A DNA stretch of 57,032 nt from an uncultured bacterium (GTDB taxonomy: Bacteria > Babelota > Babeliae > Babelales > Babelaceae): contig CAIKXM010000031.1 of the NCBI GenBank assembly GCA_903831405.1, positions 1-57,032 on the forward strand, given 5' to 3'. The translations under genes and the position numbers were made by a program. The notes beneath the pieces were generated by a model that was not told where the DNA came from, did no database searches, and saw nothing but the letters and a program-made list of their open reading frames with translations. How positions within the stretch are numbered: the stretch's first letter is position 1; every line of letters starts with the position of its first letter. Below are positions 27,788 to 35,498 of this stretch, piece by piece.

Positions 27788-28345
27788 TCAAACAATATCT
27801 AATATCTTTTGTTGTAAATTTTGGTATATCTGCTCGTCCAAAATACGCAGTCGCGCCCAAAAAGACTCATTGCTGATCATATGGTTTGCCGCAATGATAT
27901 CAATACAAGTTTCGATACATTTTTTTGTCTGCGTTAATTTTTTGTCCTGAGGGGCATATAAGATAATGCTAATCAGACTGCTCATTGTTAACAATACAAT
28001 ATCTTTTTCTGCTCCTGTTACCTGGGTGATAAAAAGATGTATGCACTCATATTTTTTGAGATGTATAAGATAGCGAATAACATGTTCGCATAGATTTGTT
28101 GATTGAGCTTCTCTTCCACTTTTTTGATAGAGTGTTACCGCTTGGGTATACGAGTCAATAGCACGTGTATCGTCAAATGCACGGTACAAATCACCTTGTA
28201 GCTGTATTGATACGGCACGATCTGCAATAGAGTGAGCAAGGAGTTTGTATAAGCAGAGAGCTCGCTCTTTTTCTTTTCTTTTAACAAATTCAGCAAGACG
28301 GAACCAGGCGATGTTGGATTCTCCTTTGGGCATATGCTCTACCAT
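27788..28345 (-). CDS. Helical repeat (TPR-like) protein
   Basis: A 185-aa cytosolic protein made of helices with TPR-like spacing (AFDDTRAIDSYTQAVTLYQKSG). It has no signal peptide or membrane segment, so probably acts as a protein-binding adaptor. I chose ATG 28345 because AGGAG lies nine bases upstream; ATG 28375 has none. It lies 41 bases after the gene at 28387-29241 and may share its transcript. Function unknown. Confidence 0.6.
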   Translation of the reverse strand: MVEHMPKGESNIAWFRLAEFVKRKEKERALCLYKLLAHSIADRAVSIQLQGDLYRAFDDTRAIDSYTQAVTLYQKSGREAQSTNLCEHVIRYLIHLKKYECIHLFITQVTGAEKDIVLLTMSSLISIILYAPQDKKLTQTKKCIETCIDIIAANHMISNESFWARLRILDEQIYQNLQQKILDIV

Positions 28346-28386
28346 TGTCTTTGGCTCCTTTAATGCTTCATACATTCAATTGATCT

Positions 28387-29241
28387 CTATTTTATTGTTA
28401 AACTTGTTTTAAACAACATTTCGATATATGCCTCAAATGATAGCAGCGCATTAAATCGAATATGTAATGTTTGTATATCTTTATACAAAGCATCAGAAAA
28501 AGTATTCCATGTTTTAAACATTTCCTCAAAAACAGACTGTATGGTATTTGTCTGTGTGGTGTCAAGATCTTTATACGTGCGAACAAAATCAATTAATGTC
28601 GTCATGTCAATACGTATGTCTTGGTTGACAGAACATTGAGAGAGCGTGTCGTAGGAGACGGCTTTATCAGCTATCAGAATATCCAGTACATCTTGTAGCT
28701 GTTTACATTCGTCGAAAAGTTCTTTTGGTAGAGCTGTTTGATGCGTTGCCGAATTGGTAAGAATGGCTTTGATTGTTTCATAGCGTAGTGTTGTTTTTGG
28801 GGTGTTATTTTTTAGCTCTTGCGGGGGCGTAGGTATCTGCAGGTGACTTAATTCATTGAGCATAAGGGTAGAAAGCGTTGAGTAATAGAGATATTGCTTG
28901 ATAGTTACCAGTAGTTGTTTGAAGTACGAGGGAGAAACTCTCTCATGGCTCAAAACAATGTAGAGTCTCTCTGATAGATAGGTGTTGGTAAGAGCTGCTG
29001 CAGTGATAGAAAGGGGAATGCTTGTCGCAAGCGCAATGTTTCGTGCAACCGGTTCATTAAAAACATAGGTGAGCGGTTTTTTTACTATATGGTGAGCGGT
29101 ATATGCAAAGAGTATATCGTACAATCCAATGATAGAGGCAGTGAGGCATAATGTTTTTTTGGAAGCATTGCATGAGGAGCAGGAGAAGGAAAGCAGTAAT
29201 AACACCATTACAAATGGCTTGCTTGCAAAACGCATGTTCAT
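28387..29241 (-). CDS. Exported or membrane-associated helical protein
   Basis: A 284-aa protein. The N-terminus (MNMRFASKPFVMVLLLLSFSCSSC) is a signal peptide with a weak lipobox-like CSSC. One or two further hydrophobic stretches (about 30-75) and a mostly helical remainder follow. I chose ATG 29241 because GGAG lies nine bases upstream. The longer reading from 29349 would run through the hairpin of the neighbouring gene. No family recognised. Confidence 0.6.
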   Translation of the reverse strand: MNMRFASKPFVMVLLLLSFSCSSCNASKKTLCLTASIIGLYDILFAYTAHHIVKKPLTYVFNEPVARNIALATSIPLSITAAALTNTYLSERLYIVLSHERVSPSYFKQLLVTIKQYLYYSTLSTLMLNELSHLQIPTPPQELKNNTPKTTLRYETIKAILTNSATHQTALPKELFDECKQLQDVLDILIADKAVSYDTLSQCSVNQDIRIDMTTLIDFVRTYKDLDTTQTNTIQSVFEEMFKTWNTFSDALYKDIQTLHIRFNALLSFEAYIEMLFKTSLTIK

Positions 29242-29341
29242 TACAAGTGTCTCCTTTTGGGGAAAAAAAGTAGAGTCGTACGTAGAAAAAACAAGCATAC
29301 CATTCTTAATACTAGCTGCAAGCAAAAAACAATATTTGTAC

Positions 29342-29391
29342 AAAAACAAGGCAGTATATCGATTTTTTCTCGATTATACTGCCTTGTTTTT
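29342..29391. terminator. Terminator of the Cys-rich small genes
   Basis: A 17-bp stem (29342-29358 with 29375-29391), extended by TCGA pairing past a one-base bulge, has A and T runs at its outer ends. It lies 60 bases after the minus-strand gene 29452-29619. Confidence 0.75.
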
Positions 29392-29451
29392 ATTTTGCGA
29401 TTTTTTAAAGTAACAATTATCGCTGCTTACTTGTTTTAGTATGCGCGCATA

Positions 29452-29619
29452 CTATTTCTTTATATCAGGACCTTTTTTTGGGCATCCTGGTCCCTCCCCG
29501 CATGAAGGGCAGCCGCAGCCGCTACGAACATCTTCATGTTTTTTATTTTTAGTCTCTGCTTGTTCTCTGTTTTCTGTGTTCTTTTTGTTTTTATCGCAAT
29601 CTTTATTTGACCAACACAT
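29452..29619 (-). CDS. Cys-rich mini-protein with CxCx2Cx5C motif (55 aa)
   Basis: A 55-aa hydrophilic Lys/Asn/Glu-rich protein (start MCWSNKDCDKNKK) that ends in a cluster CGCPSCGEGPGC. GGAGAGAG lies just upstream of the ATG, and a terminator follows the stop. The same Cys spacing occurs in the next gene upstream (29714-29947). The four clustered Cys suggest binding of a metal such as Zn, Cu or an Fe-S cluster. It has no signal peptide. No known family comes to mind. Confidence 0.65.
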   Translation of the reverse strand: MCWSNKDCDKNKKNTENREQAETKNKKHEDVRSGCGCPSCGEGPGCPKKGPDIKK

Positions 29620-29713
29620 AATCTCTCTCCAATTTTTTTAAAATACTAGTAAAAGTAATTTTTAAACTCTGTAGCTGTTTTTGAGTTGCTACCGAGTAAA
29701 GATTTTACAGCTT

Positions 29714-29947
29714 TTATTTGTTTTTCTTTTTTTTATCAAATCCACAAGGCGTCATGGTTTTGCAGGTAGCACATCCACAGGTTGATTTATCTTTGTCATC
29801 ATGCTGGTGGTGTTTGATGCTCTCTAATATATCATTGCCTGTTTTGTTGCTATTCCATGCTTTTTCGTGTTCTTTGTGCGATGGAGTTTTTGATACTTCT
29901 TTGGTCAGGCTGCTTTCTCTGAGGGTTACAAATTTGGTCTTTTTCAT
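29714..29947 (-). CDS. Cys-rich mini-protein with CxCx2Cx5C motif (77 aa)
   Basis: A 77-aa hydrophilic protein with a charged N-terminal half and a His/Asp stretch (IKHHQHDDKDK), then CGCATCKTMTPC near the C-terminus and a lysine tail. Cys spacing is identical to that of the downstream gene 29452-29619, and the His cluster could add metal ligands. GGAG lies eight bases before the ATG. The two genes are 94 bases apart and probably form one unit. Confidence 0.7.
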   Translation of the reverse strand: MKKTKFVTLRESSLTKEVSKTPSHKEHEKAWNSNKTGNDILESIKHHQHDDKDKSTCGCATCKTMTPCGFDKKKKNK

Positions 29948-30226
29948 GATAGATACTCCTTTTTTTATAACTGTACTATATGTAACTATATTTTATGATA
30001 CTATATTCAAATTGCAAATGTAAAGAGTTTGCACAAAAAGAATTTAAAATATGCGATATCTATTGATTTTTTACGCTTCAAACATAGTGTTGGGAGGCGG
30101 CAATGTAGCTATTAAAAATATTTTTTATTTTTGCATAAATAGTTGAAAAAAGAATCAAAAAACAAGTATAAACTTTCTTTGCCCCGGTCAAATTTTGAGC
30201 AGAGTTTTCGCATAATATTTCTGTGT

Positions 30227-30374
30227 AAAGCTAAAATAAGCTGGCTATATTAAGAGATCTATGCTGGAAGGGAGAAAATAATTGTACTGGGAGCGCAATA
30301 CTTTTGTAGATGAGTCTTGGGTGTTGTCGATTGCGTGTGGTTTGTTGAATATATAGCAAGCTTATTTTAGGTTT
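30227..30374. ncRNA. Candidate structured RNA or MITE-like element
   Basis: The segments 30227-30250 and 30351-30374 are complementary at 22 of 24 positions (cores CTAAAATAAGC and GCTTATTTTAG) and enclose 100 bases. Inside, GCGCAAT (30293-30299) can pair with ATTGCGT (30330-30336). No ORF fills it. The gap 29948-30434 has no other feature. It could be a rod-shaped small RNA, such as a 6S-like RNA, or a miniature element with terminal inverted repeats. Coding strand unknown. Confidence 0.4.
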
Positions 30375-30434
30375 GCAAAATTCGCCTAAAGCTTTTGTAG
30401 TCGCTGGTTTGTTTAAAGATGTGCGTGCAGTGTT

Positions 30435-31247
30435 TTATTGAGCTGCTTTCTCAAATATATCAGTAATAAGCCACTCGTCATTGACCTCTGATACGGGAAT
30501 AATACGACAAATGGCTCGAGCAGGTATGTGTAGATTTTTTACATAGAGGTGGGGAAAAAATTCGCCATTCGTTTTATTTTGTTCATGGCGTACAATAATG
30601 CCTTCTTTTTGCAAAACTTCTTCATCAAGCTCAACAAGCACAATATTGTTTTGCCCTCTAAAGAATTTATGTAAAACTGCAGTCACCTGGCCTGCGCCTG
30701 CTGTATGAATAAATCTGCTTTTTGTATCAATGTCCATTGGGATGATAGCATCGTATGTGTTTGCAAGATTTATATGACTCTCTGGTACAATTTTGTACAA
30801 TGCGCTGCTGCTCATCAAAGCGTCTTTTATCGGCATGCTTTGAGTAAGCGGTTTTTTAACTAGAATGCTACTTGGATTGTTGCACATACGTTTTTTCTGG
30901 TAGCTATGCATTTTTTTGTCTGTTCTCATTGTTAGATAAGAGATATAGCGTTGCAGGATAAAGGGCAGTATTAGTAGTATGCCGGCAATCTTTAACCAAT
31001 AAAGATGCCTTGGATTGGCATCTATCGCGTATAGTTCTATGAACCCTGCTATAGAAAGACCAGCAATTAACAAAGTCGATTTTAGGCAAAAACCCATTAT
31101 AAGCAGTATGAATAATGAAAGGCCACCATAATTTAATGCAATACTTATCCAGCGCTTATGCTCTGGAATTTGTATAACATCAAAAAGAAATAGTATGGCG
31201 ATAAGCGCCAAGGAAATTTTTGCAACTATTGTTAGTATATTGTTCAT
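30435..31247 (-). CDS. DUF952 domain fused to a four-helix membrane region
   Basis: A 270-aa protein. The N-terminal 110 residues form about four membrane helices, DoxX-like in look. After a basic linker, residues 150-270 resemble a DUF952 domain: SRFIHTAGAGQVTAVLHKFF, NNIVLVELDEEVL and FPHLYVKNLHIPARAI. DUF952 proteins are usually stand-alone and of unknown function, with a fold related to ADP-ribosyltransferases. The ATG directly abuts the uppS stop codon, and its GGAG lies inside uppS, so translation is coupled. A link to isoprenoid-lipid or envelope work is inferred from that only. Confidence 0.7.
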   Translation of the reverse strand: MNNILTIVAKISLALIAILFLFDVIQIPEHKRWISIALNYGGLSLFILLIMGFCLKSTLLIAGLSIAGFIELYAIDANPRHLYWLKIAGILLILPFILQRYISYLTMRTDKKMHSYQKKRMCNNPSSILVKKPLTQSMPIKDALMSSSALYKIVPESHINLANTYDAIIPMDIDTKSRFIHTAGAGQVTAVLHKFFRGQNNIVLVELDEEVLQKEGIIVRHEQNKTNGEFFPHLYVKNLHIPARAICRIIPVSEVNDEWLITDIFEKAAQ

Positions 31248-32111
31248 TTATGCTCCGTAGCGACGCTCAACCTTGTTGAATTCATCAAGTATTTTGCCTA
31301 GGCGCTCCTTGCTCATTGATGGCCAGAAGTCATCAACAAAAAGAATTTCGCTATATGCGCTCTTGTAGGTCAAGAAGTTGCTCAGGCGTTTTGCGCCACC
31401 GGTACGAATAATCAAGTCAGGAGTTGGCAGACCAGCGGTCCATAAATACGTTTCGAATAATTTTTCATCAATACTTTCAATAGCTACTTTACCAGCTGCA
31501 ACGTCTGCTGCAATTTTTTTGGTTGCTGCGACGATTTCTTGCTGTCCGCCATAGCAAACAAGTATACCAAGTTGCATAGTAGTATTGTTTTTTGTTTTTT
31601 CTTCAACTTCAGCTATTAGAGATATTAGTTGATCAGGGAATTGTGCACGATCTCCATAGACGCGTACGCGTACGCCACGATCATAGAGCTTCAGCAAGTC
31701 AGTTGATACAAGTTCTTTTGCTATAACGCCAAACAGATAATCAAGTTCTTCTTTGGAGCGTTTAAAATTTTCGAGGGAAAATGCATAGACGGTTAAGTAG
31801 GGAATCGAGCGCTCAAGGCATAGTTCAATACTATAGCGAAGAGGGTCGCAACCTTTCTTGTGTCCGCATTGTGGTTTGAGCCCTTGTTGCTTTGCCCATC
31901 GACGATTGCCATCCATAATAATGCCGACGTGATTAAGTACTTGTTGTTTATTCTTGTCTGAGACTTGTTCTGAATTACTGTTTCGTAGATATCGTATTGT
32001 TTTTATGTAATAAGGGATTTCCGAATAAAAATGGCCCGCACCCCATACTGCACACAGAGCAATTATACTATAGAGAAACACGCGAAGAATTAAAAAAAAC
32101 GATATTTTCAT
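31248..32111 (-). CDS. uppS: Undecaprenyl diphosphate synthase (cis-prenyltransferase)
   Basis: The enzyme adds isopentenyl units in cis to make the C55 lipid that carries cell-wall precursors. The 287-aa protein has HVGIIMDGNRRWAK with the Mg-binding Asp, VYAFSLENFKR and PDLIIRTGG...RLSNFLTYKSAYSE. Two oddities: an N-terminal membrane helix of about 35 residues precedes the catalytic domain, and the usual RTGGE is RTGGA here (codon GCA). ATG 32111 is preferred to TTG 32114. The next gene starts directly at the stop. Confidence 0.93.
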   Translation of the reverse strand: MKISFFLILRVFLYSIIALCAVWGAGHFYSEIPYYIKTIRYLRNSNSEQVSDKNKQQVLNHVGIIMDGNRRWAKQQGLKPQCGHKKGCDPLRYSIELCLERSIPYLTVYAFSLENFKRSKEELDYLFGVIAKELVSTDLLKLYDRGVRVRVYGDRAQFPDQLISLIAEVEEKTKNNTTMQLGILVCYGGQQEIVAATKKIAADVAAGKVAIESIDEKLFETYLWTAGLPTPDLIIRTGGAKRLSNFLTYKSAYSEILFVDDFWPSMSKERLGKILDEFNKVERRYGA

Positions 32112-32279
32112 CAAAGCAACCTAATAAAAATAAACAATCATACTATTGATTATGGTTCAAAAAATAAAAGTAAAAACGTGTCAACGTACTGTGAAAACTT
32201 TTAAAATAAACCATTTTGCCCGTATACTAAAAAACAGTGTAATTGTTCCCAGTGTTTTAATCAAAGAAAGCATAATCAT

Positions 32280-32966
32280 ATGATCTACAAAGCAGTTATT
32301 TTTGATATGGATGGTACAATCGTAGATACAGAAAAAGTATGGGAACGTGCTACCTGCAATCTCCTTGAGCAAAAAAAGGTTCCCTGTACGCCAGAGATTC
32401 TTTCATTAATTAGACACAATATTCAGGGTCTTGATATTACCAAGAGTTGTACATATATAAAAAATTTAACCGGCATGACTGAGCCAGTCAGTGTTATTCA
32501 AGACGAAAAAGAAGCAATTGCACATGGTCTCTACGAAGAAGGTATCAAATTTATTACCGGATTTGTTGAGTTCCATGCAGAGTTGCGTGCTCGCGGCATC
32601 AAAACAGCCATTGCGACAAATGCCCATGATCTTACGATTCATCTAACGCAGAATGCTCTTAATATTCGTCATTTTTTTGGTGAACATATTTACGGTATAG
32701 ACTCTGTTGGTAACATTGGCAAACCATCACCTGATGTATACTTGTATGCTGCCAAGAAGATAGATATGGATCCATTATTATGTATTGGAATCGAAGACTC
32801 TGCTCATGGTATCGCTGCGGTAAAGTCTGCTGGAATGTTTTGCATAGGCATTAATACGGCATGCAAACCAGAGCAAGTTGTCTGCGCCGACTATATTGTT
32901 GAGTCATACGCACAGATTGATATTGACATGCTGTTTGAAAAAATGGCTGATATAAAAAATATCTAA
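32280..32966 (+). CDS. HAD-superfamily hydrolase, beta-phosphoglucomutase-like
   Basis: A 228-aa cytosolic haloacid dehalogenase-type phosphatase or mutase. Motif I is FDMDGTIVDTE, motif II lies in AIATNAHD, motif III is GKPSPDVYLYAAKK and motif IV is IGIEDSAHGIAAVKSAGM. This layout, with a helical cap between motifs I and II, fits the subfamily of beta-phosphoglucomutase and small sugar-phosphate phosphatases. All catalytic Asp are kept. The substrate cannot be read from sequence. It is followed after 29 bases by a second, different HAD gene. Confidence 0.88.
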   Translation: MIYKAVIFDMDGTIVDTEKVWERATCNLLEQKKVPCTPEILSLIRHNIQGLDITKSCTYIKNLTGMTEPVSVIQDEKEAIAHGLYEEGIKFITGFVEFHAELRARGIKTAIATNAHDLTIHLTQNALNIRHFFGEHIYGIDSVGNIGKPSPDVYLYAAKKIDMDPLLCIGIEDSAHGIAAVKSAGMFCIGINTACKPEQVVCADYIVESYAQIDIDMLFEKMADIKNI

Positions 32967-32995
32967 AAATTATAGGTTTTTCTTTTTTACGTTTA

Positions 32996-33670
32996 ATGGA
33001 GCAGAAGCTCTTGAATACACAGAAAAATATAAACAGCTCTATTGTTGTCGCTTTTGACCTGCATGATGTGCTTTTTTCGTTCTCGGCTTTTGGTGTTTTG
33101 AGAACATTGTGGAAACTGCCATACAAGAGCACGCTTATACTGCATCTTTTTTCTCCCTCCTTTTGGAAGACGTATTTTGCAACAAAAAAACAAGCGCTTT
33201 CTACCGAGCGACGTTTTGGGTTGCTTGTTACTCAATTTCCGTTCCTAAAAAAATATCGCAGTAATTTTATTGAGTTGTGTAATCAGCAACGTGTTGATCA
33301 AAAAACGCTTGCCTATATCAAGCAGCTTAAAATTGCAGGATATCGTCTTATTGTTGCATCAAATATTGGTGAAAATACCTACAAAGATTTAGCCAAAAGA
33401 TTTCCTGATGTTATAGCGCTTTTTGATTATGCTTTTACTTCGGGTAAAATTGCTGGATATAAAAAGAAGCCATACCACTCGTATTTTGTAGCATTACGAA
33501 AATATATTCATAAAAATATTGTTGATGGAGAACATATTGTTTTTATTGATAATAAAAGAAAAAACATTCGTATAGCAGAGAAGCATGGAATATGCGGGAT
33601 ACATTTTACATCAGCAGAGAAGTTGCCAGGAGCGTTTGATAAAATTATTACAAAATTTGCTGCTTCTTGA
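32996..33670 (+). CDS. HAD-like protein with DxH motif I (cytosolic paralogue)
   Basis: A 224-aa HAD-fold protein. Motif I is VAFDLHDVLF, so the second Asp (the general acid/base in HAD phosphatases) is His. Motif II is VASNIGENT, motif III SGKIAGYKKK and motif IV VFIDNKRKN. There is no signal peptide. It is clearly related over its whole length to the exported protein at 37672-38412, sharing the TLWK, KKQALSTE/KKLALSTE and ICNQQ-type blocks. The altered motif suggests weaker or different chemistry. No clear ribosome site is seen; the ATG lies 29 bases after the previous gene. Confidence 0.75.
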   Translation: MEQKLLNTQKNINSSIVVAFDLHDVLFSFSAFGVLRTLWKLPYKSTLILHLFSPSFWKTYFATKKQALSTERRFGLLVTQFPFLKKYRSNFIELCNQQRVDQKTLAYIKQLKIAGYRLIVASNIGENTYKDLAKRFPDVIALFDYAFTSGKIAGYKKKPYHSYFVALRKYIHKNIVDGEHIVFIDNKRKNIRIAEKHGICGIHFTSAEKLPGAFDKIITKFAAS

Positions 33671-33768
33671 TAATTACGGCAAAAATATATCACACTATAT
33701 ATGTGTTTTAAAAAAAACAGTTTGTTACCATATACATTTAAGATAGTATGAAGGGAAATGATACAATC

Positions 33769-34086
33769 ATGGTTATAGCAGTTACCAAAGATAATTTCGA
33801 AAAAGAAGTTCTCAAATCAACAAAGCCGGTCATTATTGATATTTATGCCGTATGGTGTGGCCCTTGCCAGCAGGTAAAGCCTATCTTTGAAAGTCTTTCA
33901 AAGGAAATGCCCGAATATGTCTTTGCAAGCATCAATGTTGATGAAGCTCGTGACCTTGCCATTCAATACGGTGTCACCTCTATTCCAACCTTTATTTTTA
34001 TCAAAGACGGAGAGCTTAAGGGCAAAGAAGTCGGCCCATTGGGTAAAGATGGTATGAAGGAAAGAATAGCAGAATATTTGGGATAA
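33769..34086 (+). CDS. trxA: Thioredoxin
   Basis: A 105-aa thioredoxin with the active site WCGPC (about 29-33) and the cis-Pro segment VTSIPTFIFIKDG. It reduces disulfides in the cytosol. It lacks a signal peptide. An upstream ATG (33748) would add seven residues; MVIAVTKDNFEKEVL matches the usual family start. A strong terminator follows. Confidence 0.95.
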   Translation: MVIAVTKDNFEKEVLKSTKPVIIDIYAVWCGPCQQVKPIFESLSKEMPEYVFASINVDEARDLAIQYGVTSIPTFIFIKDGELKGKEVGPLGKDGMKERIAEYLG

Positions 34087-34093
34087 AGTTTTT

Positions 34094-34165
34094 TATAACC
34101 AAAGACAGTAAAAAAGCCAGAACTTATTTTTAAAGTTCTGGCTCTTTTTACTGTCTTTGGTTATA
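34094..34165. terminator. Very long terminator hairpin after trxA
   Basis: The arms 34094-34125 and 34133-34165 pair over about 32 bases with a single bulge around a 7-base loop. The stem includes an A run and a T run. It is unusually long for a terminator. Confidence 0.8.
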
Positions 34166-34216
34166 GCAAGATGTACGTAGTTTTTTATTTTTTTATACAG
34201 TTCTAAAAATGATTCT

Positions 34217-34260
34217 GGGAAGTAATTTTAGAAGTAGCGAATTTTTCAAAGTTAAAAGAA
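34217..34260 (+). repeat. Dispersed intergenic repeat, copy B
   Basis: This is the partner of 4695-4737, beginning GGGAAGTAATTTTAG. It lies in the gap upstream of the exported propeller gene. A 74-codon hydrophobic reading frame (34209-34433) covers it, but I do not call that a gene. Nothing else is seen in 34166-34453. Confidence 0.5.
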
Positions 34261-34453
34261 ATCGATTAGCAATCAAACAACTTTTCATTATCATATTGCT
34301 GTTGGCAGGATTTTCTGCTGCCCTCTTCTTTTTCTTCAGTAGGTGCTTTGGCCTATGTTCTGTTGTTTTTCACAACAATGCCTTCTTGCAGGTTTTAATA
34401 TTTGGTATAATTAGGGCGTACTTAATAATATAATTTTTATATAGAATGGGGTA

Positions 34454-35278
34454 ATGGTGAAAGTATCTATAGTATTTTGCTCTATAATAGTGAGCATGGG
34501 CAGCTCTTACGCTATGGAGCAGCGTGATTGGCAAGAATTACTGAGCAAGCTTCCCATAACGGCTGCGTCTCTTGCAGCACAAGCAGCACAGAGAGAAGTT
34601 TTGCCTGTTATATCTTCATCAGCACCACAAGCATCATCGGCAAGGGCTGCAGCAATTATTGCGGATCAACAAAAACAGTCAGAGAGAATTCAGAAAACAC
34701 TTACAACAACACCATCTACCATTATTGCTGAACAAGTAATAGCAGAAAGTGTGGGTAAAGATGTTGTTCTAAAAAATATACATACTGGCGTGATTATAAG
34801 AACTCTTGCAATGGTATGGCGTTTTGCCTATAGTTCTGACAGACAAATAATTGCAGTAGATGCTTCAAATGGATGTACTTTAATTAATGCACATGATGGT
34901 TCAATTATGAGAACTATTACAACTTCTTACAATTCTAAGCTTAGTCCGAATGGGCAGATAATTGCGGTAGAAAAAGCTAGAGAACTTGATCTGATGAATG
35001 TCCGTGACGGTTCTATTATTGGGACAATAGCAGGCGCCTTTGGTCCTGAATTTAGTTTGAACGGATCAAGAGTTGTAATGCGTAGCACCGGCAGAGAAGG
35101 AACCAGCGTCACTCTTTTAGTCAATACTGCTGATGGCTCTATGGTAAAAAGTTTTCCAAATAGCTGTAGGTTTAGTTGCAGGCCTGATGGGCAAAGTTTT
35201 GTAGTAGAGACAGATTCAAGCATTGCTACAATAGATGCGCGTGACGGTTCTATTATGAGTGCTAGTCCAAAAGTATAA
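34454..35278 (+). CDS. Exported protein with degenerate beta-propeller repeats
   Basis: A 274-aa protein with a signal peptide (MVKVSIVFCSIIVSMGSSYA). An Ala/Gln/Ser-rich stretch (about 35-95) follows, then four or five short repeats ending in DGSI (AHDGSIMRTI, VRDGSIIGTI, ADGSMVKSF, ARDGSIMSA). They resemble WD40 blades that have lost the WD dipeptide, and are too few for a closed propeller. It may be a shrunken copy of the large WD40 proteins. GGGG precedes the ATG. A simple terminator follows. Together with the next gene it forms a propeller-protein pair. Confidence 0.65.
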   Translation: MVKVSIVFCSIIVSMGSSYAMEQRDWQELLSKLPITAASLAAQAAQREVLPVISSSAPQASSARAAAIIADQQKQSERIQKTLTTTPSTIIAEQVIAESVGKDVVLKNIHTGVIIRTLAMVWRFAYSSDRQIIAVDASNGCTLINAHDGSIMRTITTSYNSKLSPNGQIIAVEKARELDLMNVRDGSIIGTIAGAFGPEFSLNGSRVVMRSTGREGTSVTLLVNTADGSMVKSFPNSCRFSCRPDGQSFVVETDSSIATIDARDGSIMSASPKV

Positions 35279-35377
35279 TATTTTTTGTATTTCTGAAGAT
35301 CGATACAATTATACATATGTTTGTAATGTTAATTCAATCCGATATATGTTTTTTGTTGCCCATGTATCACTGGTTTT

Positions 35378-35408
35378 AGGGCAGTTATTATTCTGCCCTT
35401 GTTTTATA
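35378..35408 (+). terminator. Rho-independent terminator
   Basis: The stem AGGGCAG/CTGCCCT (7 bp) with an 8-base loop is followed by TGTTTTAT. It ends the 34454-35278 gene. Confidence 0.7.
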
Positions 35409-35498
35409 CGTGTATAGGTATTTTTATAGAAGTTGGTTATTAATGATTAGTATGACCATATGTAGCTTGTTTTTTTGGTAATGTGGAGAAAAAGTGTT

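Noticed and set aside
28242-29349. Longer N-terminus for the 28387 gene (start at 29349)
   Set aside because: It would translate through the terminator of the neighbouring gene. The start at 29241 has GGAG and a signal peptide.
34209-34433. 74-codon hydrophobic open frame before the propeller gene
   Set aside because: It has no ribosome site, overlaps the dispersed repeat and shows no protein-like conservation.
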